A stretch of 20,873 nucleotides of DNA from Candidatus Gastranaerophilales bacterium. GTDB taxonomy: Bacteria; Cyanobacteriota; Vampirovibrionia; Gastranaerophilales; Gastranaerophilaceae. Each line of letters starts with the position of its first letter. Position 1 is the stretch's first letter. Below, one piece after another: positions 16,104 to 20,873 of this stretch. Location of the stretch: assembly GCA_944323585.1 (NCBI GenBank), contig CALUTA010000012.1, positions 1 through 20,873 of the forward strand. Reading direction: 5' to 3'. The notes beneath the pieces were generated by a model. The model saw only the letters and a list, made by a program, of their open reading frames with translations, did no database searches and had not been told where the DNA came from. Made by a program: the position numbers and the translations under genes.

Positions 16104-16778
16104 CTAACTAATTTTCTTTTCCATTTCTGCAGTTTCAACATACTTAAAACCTGTTAAGTCTTGAATAGCCTTAGTCCATTCGGAAACAACATTGTCGGTA
16201 TCATCACTGTATGGAATCGGCTTGCCTATTTTTACGACAATTTGTCCGGAGAACGGCAATCTTTTAACTTCGTTGGTTCCGATTATTCCGACAGGAAGAA
16301 CCGCACATTTTGTAATTTTAGCAAGACCGGCAAATCCCTTTGATATATTTGAAATAGTTCCGGGTTCTCCTCTTGTGCCCTGAGGGAATATCCCGAAGAC
16401 CCACTCACTTTTTTTAATATTCATAACGGTTTTAATAGTAGAAGGGCCTAAACTTTCTCTGTTGACTGCAAAAGCCCCCAGCCAGTCAATCCACCATCTT
16501 AAAAACCTTATGTCAAACAATTCTTTCTTAGCCATAAAAGAAACTCTTCTTGGCAAAACAGCCGCCACAAGCGGCGGATCCAGAGTTGAAAGATGATTAG
16601 GGCAAACTATATAGGCATTATCCTTCGGAACATTTTCAAGACCTTCAACCTTTAACCTGTAAACAAGCTTCAATCTTATCATATAAAAAAACTTACAGAC
16701 AAGAATTTGAAACAATGAACGCCAGAAGTTAAATGTTTCAACAGGTCTGTTTGAATAATTTTTTGGTTCTTTACTCAT
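16104..16778 (-). CDS. PlsC-type 1-acylglycerol-3-phosphate acyltransferase (first of tandem pair)
   Basis: Paralogue of its downstream neighbour. Start placed at the ATG at 16778 (224 aa), with AAGGAG seven bases upstream; an in-frame TTG at 16808 lies upstream of the predicted transcription start. HX4D is NHLSTLDPP (H62, D67). Block III is FPQGTRGEPG (131-140), keeping Thr and Arg but with Gln for the usual Glu. Shared with the other copy: MAKKELF, WLGAFAVNR, a TxKTV helix and the W-xxG-FPQG run, which points to an old duplication. Hydrophobic residues 18-36 probably form a membrane anchor. Role: lysophosphatidic acid acylation (family inference). Confidence 0.9.
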   Translation of the reverse strand: MSKEPKNYSNRPVETFNFWRSLFQILVCKFFYMIRLKLVYRLKVEGLENVPKDNAYIVCPNHLSTLDPPLVAAVLPRRVSFMAKKELFDIRFLRWWIDWLGAFAVNRESLGPSTIKTVMNIKKSEWVFGIFPQGTRGEPGTISNISKGFAGLAKITKCAVLPVGIIGTNEVKRLPFSGQIVVKIGKPIPYSDDTDNVVSEWTKAIQDLTGFKYVETAEMEKKIS

Positions 16779-16796
16779 TCGGCACTCCTTAAAAAC

Positions 16797-16824
16797 ATTA
16801 TATCTCAAAATAAATATTGAACAA
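16797..16824 (-). promoter_or_regulatory. promoter of the plsC pair
   Basis: Minus-strand -35 TTGTTC (16824-16819), 16-bp spacer, TATAAT (16802-16797). The predicted start near 16790 leaves a short leader of about 12 bases containing AAGGAG before the ATG at 16778. Its -35 overlaps that of the rightward promoter. Confidence 0.65.
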
Positions 16825-16845
16825 TAGTTATTTTTCTTATATAAT
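16817..16845 (+). promoter_or_regulatory. promoter of the phosphohexomutase gene
   Basis: -35 TTGAAC (16817-16822), 17-bp spacer, TATAAT (16840-16845). The predicted start is near 16852, inside a short palindrome CCTGTCAGG (16849-16857). The leader contains AAGGAG (16869-16874), six bases before the ATG at 16881. Confidence 0.7.
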
Positions 16846-16880
16846 TCACCTGTCAGGCTATATTTAAGAAGGAGAAAGAG

Positions 16881-19148
16881 ATGACAGTTTGCCGAAAATC
16901 AAATAACAAACTTGAAAACGAACTTTTCGACAGCGTTTATGAAAAAACCCCGGAATACATAAAAGAACTTAATTTAATGGATTTTAATAATAAAGGTGAA
17001 TTTACGTTTACACTAAAAAAAGAGCATCTTGCACCTTATGACAAAGATAAAAATCCGGAAGGGTTGAATCTCAGAGAGTGGTTTGCGAATTATGCAAAAG
17101 AAGCAAAAGTTTCAACCGCTGGAATCAGAGGTCCGCAGAATATTCTTTTTCCACAGGACACAAGATTTCCGATCAACCTTGTCGGAATCGTTCTTGCCAC
17201 TTTAGCAAAGGCACTTGTTGCAAAAGAAAAATATGCAGGGAAGGAAATCTTAAAAATCGCAGGCAGAGAAGTGCGATACAACTCGGATCTTTACCTGGAA
17301 GCGATTGCAAGAGTTCAGGCGGCACAAGGAATTAAAACACTTCTTCCTGATGGCAGAAAAACAATTCCGATATGGCTTGCATCATTTTTGGCATTTAAGC
17401 TTGACTTACTCGGCGGAGAATACATAACATCTTCTCACGGTATTTCAGTCAAAAATGCGACAAAAGACTTAAATTCTCAAGGAAGCCAGTATCTGCCGGA
17501 AGAAAGTCTTGAATTTGTCGATAAAATAAGTGAAATTTTTGAAAAAACCGAACGTGACGGGAAATATGAAATTAAAATTGCCAGATCAGACAGCCCGCTT
17601 ATCGACGAAAAAATAATGAAAAATCTTGAAGACGGCACCGGACTTTATGTGGAATATCTCAAATCCGGTGTTGCACAAAAACAGAATTTGAATCTCATAA
17701 AAAGTCTGGAAGATAAAATTGTTATTGAAAATGTCGGCGGCTCCGCTTACAGAACATTAAGCAGAGTATTAAAAAAGCTTGATATTGCAGACAAATTTAT
17801 CTGGTTTAACACGGAAGAAGATCCGTTCTTCCACTCAATCGGGAAATACGATCACACGCCAAAAGGCGAAAAAGCCTTCTATGATTATTCAGTAGACGCA
17901 ACGGTTCTTGCCAAACGCCCGAACGGCGAAAATTTTTTCCCTGTAATTGAGACAATGCATTACGAAGAAAAACTTAAAGACCTTCCGCTCCTGACAACAG
18001 TCTTAATAACGGATCCGGATCACGACAGACTGACTATTGCCCAGAAAGAAACAAGCTTAAGAATTCCGAAACTTGAAGAAGCAGGGATTGACTACATAAA
18101 ACTTGATGACAAATCAATTCTCACCATCTTCACAGCCAATCAGGCATTTTTGATGCTTATGGATTTTCAGGCAAAACAGCTTAAAGCTCAAGGACTATGG
18201 AAAAATCACCCGAGATTTATGATAAAAACAACTGCCTCTGCTCTAAGCTGGGATGAATGGGCAAAACATCAGGGAGTAAAAGTTGTTAATGTTCCTGTCG
18301 GCTTCAAAGAAATTGCAAACATAATGAAAAAAGTCGAACTTAAACTTAAAAAAGCTCCGGATAAAGAAGTTATTATTGATGACGTGTTTTCAAACCCGAT
18401 TAACCTTGGTGTAAACCCGAGATTAATCTTTGCAGGTGAAGAAAGCGGCGGCATGATTATGGGAACCGAAGAACTAATCAAATCAAATGCCGGAAGATGC
18501 GCTGTTGCAATGAGAGAAAAAAGTGCAACCGAAGCTATTATTGTGGCTTCTGCTCTTATCGCAAGCCTTAAAGACGTATCCCTTTCAAGAAATCTTGTAA
18601 GAATTTTTGACGAGTGCTCAATCAAGGGCAGATTTGACACAAGAATAGACATCGCATATTACAATGAATCTGAACCTGATATTGAAAAACTCAAACAGGC
18701 AAAAACAGAAGGCGAAAAGAAAAGAACCGAAAATGACCTGTTCTATTTAACAATGGCTATCGCTGTTAAAGAAGGCAAAATGACGCTTGATGATGTCAAA
18801 GAAGTTCTGAACGACTCTTTCAAAAGCCTTTGTTTTGACAATCTTCAGTCAATCAAATTTGTCGGCGACGGCACATACCTTGAATTTAACGACAAATTCA
18901 TAGAAATCCGCCCGTCCGGAACCGATGCAAAAACAAAAGCATACGGAGCCGGAATTGACAAGCATGTTCTGGAGCTTTATGCAACAAATATGGGCAACTA
19001 CAGCGGATTTAGAACAGAACTTCATAAAAAATACATTGATGACGCATTCTATAATTCGACAAAAGATAAAGCAATGGAATATTACCTTGCATTTGTCGAC
19101 AAAGATGCAAACAATGAAAAATTTGAAATTCCTGAATACAAATTTTAA
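16881..19148 (+). CDS. alpha-D-phosphohexomutase superfamily enzyme (phosphoglucomutase-like), 755 aa
   Basis: Enzyme of the phosphoglucomutase/phosphomannomutase superfamily, which interconverts sugar 1- and 6-phosphates. All four superfamily blocks are present: the phosphoserine loop as TSSHGISV (183-190, S185; usually TASHNP), the metal loop DPDHDR (378-383), the sugar-specificity loop GEESGG (519-524) and the phosphate-binding RPSGTDAKTKAYG (677-689). An N-terminal STAGIRGP (78-85) replaces the usual FGTSGxRG, and NVPVGFKEI matches the TxVGFK segment. At 755 aa it is much longer than usual (450-600). Extra sequence lies in the first 75 residues, around 230-330, between the metal and sugar loops and at the C-terminus. 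GEESGG fits glucose-type sugars, so glucose-1-phosphate supply for glycogen (glgA is in this window) is plausible but inferred. It has its own promoter and terminator. Confidence 0.85.
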   Translation: MTVCRKSNNKLENELFDSVYEKTPEYIKELNLMDFNNKGEFTFTLKKEHLAPYDKDKNPEGLNLREWFANYAKEAKVSTAGIRGPQNILFPQDTRFPINLVGIVLATLAKALVAKEKYAGKEILKIAGREVRYNSDLYLEAIARVQAAQGIKTLLPDGRKTIPIWLASFLAFKLDLLGGEYITSSHGISVKNATKDLNSQGSQYLPEESLEFVDKISEIFEKTERDGKYEIKIARSDSPLIDEKIMKNLEDGTGLYVEYLKSGVAQKQNLNLIKSLEDKIVIENVGGSAYRTLSRVLKKLDIADKFIWFNTEEDPFFHSIGKYDHTPKGEKAFYDYSVDATVLAKRPNGENFFPVIETMHYEEKLKDLPLLTTVLITDPDHDRLTIAQKETSLRIPKLEEAGIDYIKLDDKSILTIFTANQAFLMLMDFQAKQLKAQGLWKNHPRFMIKTTASALSWDEWAKHQGVKVVNVPVGFKEIANIMKKVELKLKKAPDKEVIIDDVFSNPINLGVNPRLIFAGEESGGMIMGTEELIKSNAGRCAVAMREKSATEAIIVASALIASLKDVSLSRNLVRIFDECSIKGRFDTRIDIAYYNESEPDIEKLKQAKTEGEKKRTENDLFYLTMAIAVKEGKMTLDDVKEVLNDSFKSLCFDNLQSIKFVGDGTYLEFNDKFIEIRPSGTDAKTKAYGAGIDKHVLELYATNMGNYSGFRTELHKKYIDDAFYNSTKDKAMEYYLAFVDKDANNEKFEIPEYKF

Positions 19149-19163
19149 TCAGTAAATAAAAAT

Positions 19164-19203
19164 AAAAAACAATTCCTGATACGCAAATCAGGAGTTGTTT
19201 TTT
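19164..19203 (+). terminator. intrinsic terminator after the phosphohexomutase gene
   Basis: A twelve-pair stem (19169-19180 with 19187-19198, one T-G pair) extends into an A-run/T-run. The six-base loop is ACGCAA and the T run is 19198-19203. It separates this gene from metF. Confidence 0.9.
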
Positions 19204-19217
19204 ATTAGGCAAAACAT

Positions 19218-19246
19218 TTCACGGCATATTCAAACTGTGATATAAT
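19218..19246 (+). promoter_or_regulatory. extended -10 promoter of metF, predicted leaderless
   Basis: -35 TTCACG (19218-19223), 17-bp spacer ending in TGA, TATAAT (19241-19246): an extended -10 TGnTATAAT. The A of the metF ATG at 19253 is exactly seven bases further on, with no Shine-Dalgarno between. There is no room for a SAM-type riboswitch. Confidence 0.62.
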
Positions 19247-19252
19247 CAGCTT

Positions 19253-20104
19253 ATGAAGTTAAGAGAGATATATAAATCAGAAAAAACAGTTATTTCATTT
19301 GAAATTTTTCCGCCTGATTGTGAAGAAAAATTTGACAGGCTAAACAGTGAAATAAAAGTTTTAAACAAGTATAACCCGCAATTTTTCTCCTTAACCTGCG
19401 GTGCTTCAGGCAAAAAAAATCCTTATTCAAAAACTGTTCTTGAAAACCTGAGCCGTTCAATAAAAACAGGCATAATGCCACACTTTACCTGTATAAGCAG
19501 TTCAAAGGACGAAATAGACAATCATATAAATTTTCTAAAAAAACTTGGAACCGAAAATATTCTTGCATTAAGAGGGGATTTACCCGAAAATACAACTGAA
19601 ATTTGTAAAGACTTTTGCCACGCAAATGAGCTTGTCGAATATCTTAAGCACAAAACTGATTTTTCAATAGCTGTTGCCGGCTACCCGGAAGGTCACATAG
19701 AAAGTTCTTCGCTAAAAGAAGACCTTGAAAATTTAAAAAAGAAAATTGACTCAGGCGCTGATGCGATTTTTACACAAATGTTTTTTCAGAATGAAAAGTT
19801 TTACTCTTACCTTGAAACCCTTGAAAAGAATGGGATTGACGTACCGGTTATTGCAGGAATTATGCCGATAATCAGTGCTAAACAACTTGAAAAAATGACA
19901 CAACTTGCAAGAATTACTATTCCCTCAGAACTGAAACAAAAAATCGAAAAACATTCAACAGATAAAAACTACATTAAAAATCTAGGGATAGAATTCTCAA
20001 CAGCCCAGTGTAAAGAATTAATTGCCAACAATGTGAAAGGGCTGCACTTTTTCACCCTGAACAGAGCCTATTCAACATCAAAAATTTTAGATAATATTTT
20101 ATAA
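19253..20104 (+). CDS. metF: methylenetetrahydrofolate reductase
   Basis: FAD enzyme reducing 5,10-methylenetetrahydrofolate to 5-methyltetrahydrofolate for methionine synthesis (283 aa, TIM-barrel, usual bacterial length). Seen: SFEIFPP with catalytic-type E17, FFSLTCGASG (44-53), HFTCISSS (77-84), NILALRGDLP with D109 (equivalent to the Asp near the flavin N1), GYPEGHIES (143-151), DAIFTQMFF with Q175 (folate binding) and IAGIMPI. Start at the first ATG, supported by the conserved N-terminus and by the -10 spacing. It lies 12 bp before deoC and is probably co-transcribed with it. Confidence 0.96.
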   Translation: MKLREIYKSEKTVISFEIFPPDCEEKFDRLNSEIKVLNKYNPQFFSLTCGASGKKNPYSKTVLENLSRSIKTGIMPHFTCISSSKDEIDNHINFLKKLGTENILALRGDLPENTTEICKDFCHANELVEYLKHKTDFSIAVAGYPEGHIESSSLKEDLENLKKKIDSGADAIFTQMFFQNEKFYSYLETLEKNGIDVPVIAGIMPIISAKQLEKMTQLARITIPSELKQKIEKHSTDKNYIKNLGIEFSTAQCKELIANNVKGLHFFTLNRAYSTSKILDNIL

Positions 20105-20116
20105 ACAGGAGGAACT

Positions 20117-20773
20117 ATGGAAAATTTAAACAAGCATATTGAACACACACTTTTAAAACAGGATGCAAAAGAAGAAGATTTTATAAAACTATTTGAAGAA
20201 GCAAAAAAATACAACTTTCTCGGCGTTTGTGTAAATCCCATGTATGTAAAGATTGCAAAAGAACACTTAAAAGGAAGTGACGTTAAAGTCGTAACAGTCG
20301 TAGGTTTTCCGCTCGGTGCAAACAGGCCGGAAGTTAAGGCTTACGAAACAAAACTTGCAATAGAAGACGGCGCAGATGAAATTGATATGGTTATAAACGT
20401 TACGGCACTCAAAAACAAGGATTATGATTTTGTAAAATATGATATTGAAACAGTTAAAGGATTCTGCAAAAATCATCCGCTGAAAGTCATTTTAGAAACA
20501 GATCTGCTTACAAAAGACGAAATCAAAAAGGCATGCGAACTCTGCATTGAAGCAAAAGCTGATTTTGTAAAAACCTCAACAGGCTTTGTCAGAAACGGTG
20601 TCGGCGCAAAAGAGGAAGACGTAGCTTTAATGTATAAAACAGTTTCGCCATACGGATTAAAAGTAAAAGCCTCCGGCGGCATAAGAGACCGTGAAACAGC
20701 GCTCAAAATGCTTAATGCAGGTGCAGAACGCCTCGGAACAAGCAGCGGGGTAAAAATTGTCGAAAACAATTAG
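20117..20773 (+). CDS. deoC: deoxyribose-phosphate aldolase
   Basis: Class I aldolase cleaving 2-deoxyribose-5-phosphate to acetaldehyde and glyceraldehyde-3-phosphate in deoxynucleoside breakdown (218 aa, the short bacterial form). Seen: VVTVVGFPLGAN (58-69), DEIDMVINVTAL with D90, KVILETDLL (123-131), DFVKTSTGF with Schiff-base K152, and VKASGGIR with K184, the second active-site lysine. A strong AGGAGG ribosome site stands five bases before the ATG. It follows metF by 12 bp, an uncommon pairing; no other nucleoside-catabolism gene is in the window. Confidence 0.97.
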   Translation: MENLNKHIEHTLLKQDAKEEDFIKLFEEAKKYNFLGVCVNPMYVKIAKEHLKGSDVKVVTVVGFPLGANRPEVKAYETKLAIEDGADEIDMVINVTALKNKDYDFVKYDIETVKGFCKNHPLKVILETDLLTKDEIKKACELCIEAKADFVKTSTGFVRNGVGAKEEDVALMYKTVSPYGLKVKASGGIRDRETALKMLNAGAERLGTSSGVKIVENN

Positions 20774-20797
20774 CAATTTACCACCTGAAGATTTTGG

Positions 20798-20821
20798 GCT
20801 TCGAAATATTTAAACCGAAGC
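20798..20821 (+). other. weak hairpin after deoC
   Basis: GCTTCG (20798-20803) and CGAAGC (20816-20821) can pair around a 12-base AT-rich loop. There is no following T run, so it is not a good intrinsic terminator; it may be repeat-derived or a 3' end stabiliser. Confidence 0.3.
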
Positions 20822-20860
20822 AATATTATATTAACCATTTCGTACAGAGAGAGAATTATA

Positions 20861-20873
20861 CGTCATTGCGAGC
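20861..20873. repeat. edge of a dispersed intergenic repeat (cut by window end)
   Basis: The last 13 bases, CGTCATTGCGAGC, match the terminal motif of common dispersed bacterial repeats of the form CGTCATTGCGAGC...GAAGCAATCC (from memory). They are a 10/13 match, in opposite orientation, to 9453-9465. Only the edge is visible. Confidence 0.4.

Noticed and set aside
1..20873. CRISPR arrays, tRNA/rRNA genes, insertion sequences, phage or defence islands
   Set aside because: No regularly spaced repeats, clover-leaf patterns, transposase or integrase motifs or terminal repeats were found on either strand by eye.

Overview
The window is a gene-dense, AT-rich (roughly one-third G+C by eye) stretch of a bacterial chromosome. 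There are no phage, IS, CRISPR, tRNA or rRNA signals. Gene content suggests a non-photosynthetic relative of the Cyanobacteria (Melainabacteria/Vampirovibrionia-like, as found in gut). The hints are LL-diaminopimelate aminotransferase (DapL), glycogen synthase, a split transketolase, a cyanobacteria-like N-terminally extended RuvB and low G+C. This placement is inference; other low-GC Gram-negative lineages with DapL are not excluded.

Layout. (1) Positions 1-6093, minus strand: dapL, then a large 1171-residue zinc-ribbon / cyclase-like / STAND-ATPase-like / helical-repeat protein, then glgA, which runs off the left edge. The large gene stops on the first base of the glgA start codon. (2) 6142-9326, plus strand: ruvB, a YibE/F-family membrane protein and ribF. 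(3) 9327-9508: a gap with decayed palindromic repeat sequence. (4) 9509-13845, minus strand: a compact operon of a transketolase C-terminal half, ftsE, ftsX, a degenerate REC-GGDEF protein and an isochorismatase-family hydrolase. Its first four genes overlap one another. (5) 14111-15280, plus strand: a Pro/Gln-rich protein with a HEAT-like core, ending in a strong terminator. (6) 15394-16778, minus strand: two tandem PlsC-type acyltransferases. (7) 16881-20773, plus strand: an unusually long phosphohexomutase with its own terminator, then metF and deoC. The window ends at what looks like the edge of another intergenic repeat.

Functionally this is mostly housekeeping: lysine/peptidoglycan precursor synthesis (dapL), glycogen (glgA, perhaps the phosphohexomutase), flavin and folate cofactors (ribF, metF), phospholipid synthesis (two plsC), recombination (ruvB) and division/envelope (ftsEX). 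The least ordinary items are two multidomain proteins whose signalling domains appear to have lost their catalytic motifs. One is coupled to glgA and the other to ftsX. Three genes also have a perfect -10 box exactly seven bases before the ATG and no Shine-Dalgarno, which predicts leaderless mRNAs.

Several starts were corrected to ATG codons with good Shine-Dalgarno sites (yibE-like, ftsX, the HEAT protein, the second plsC). All calls were made by reading translations and motifs; no database search was run.
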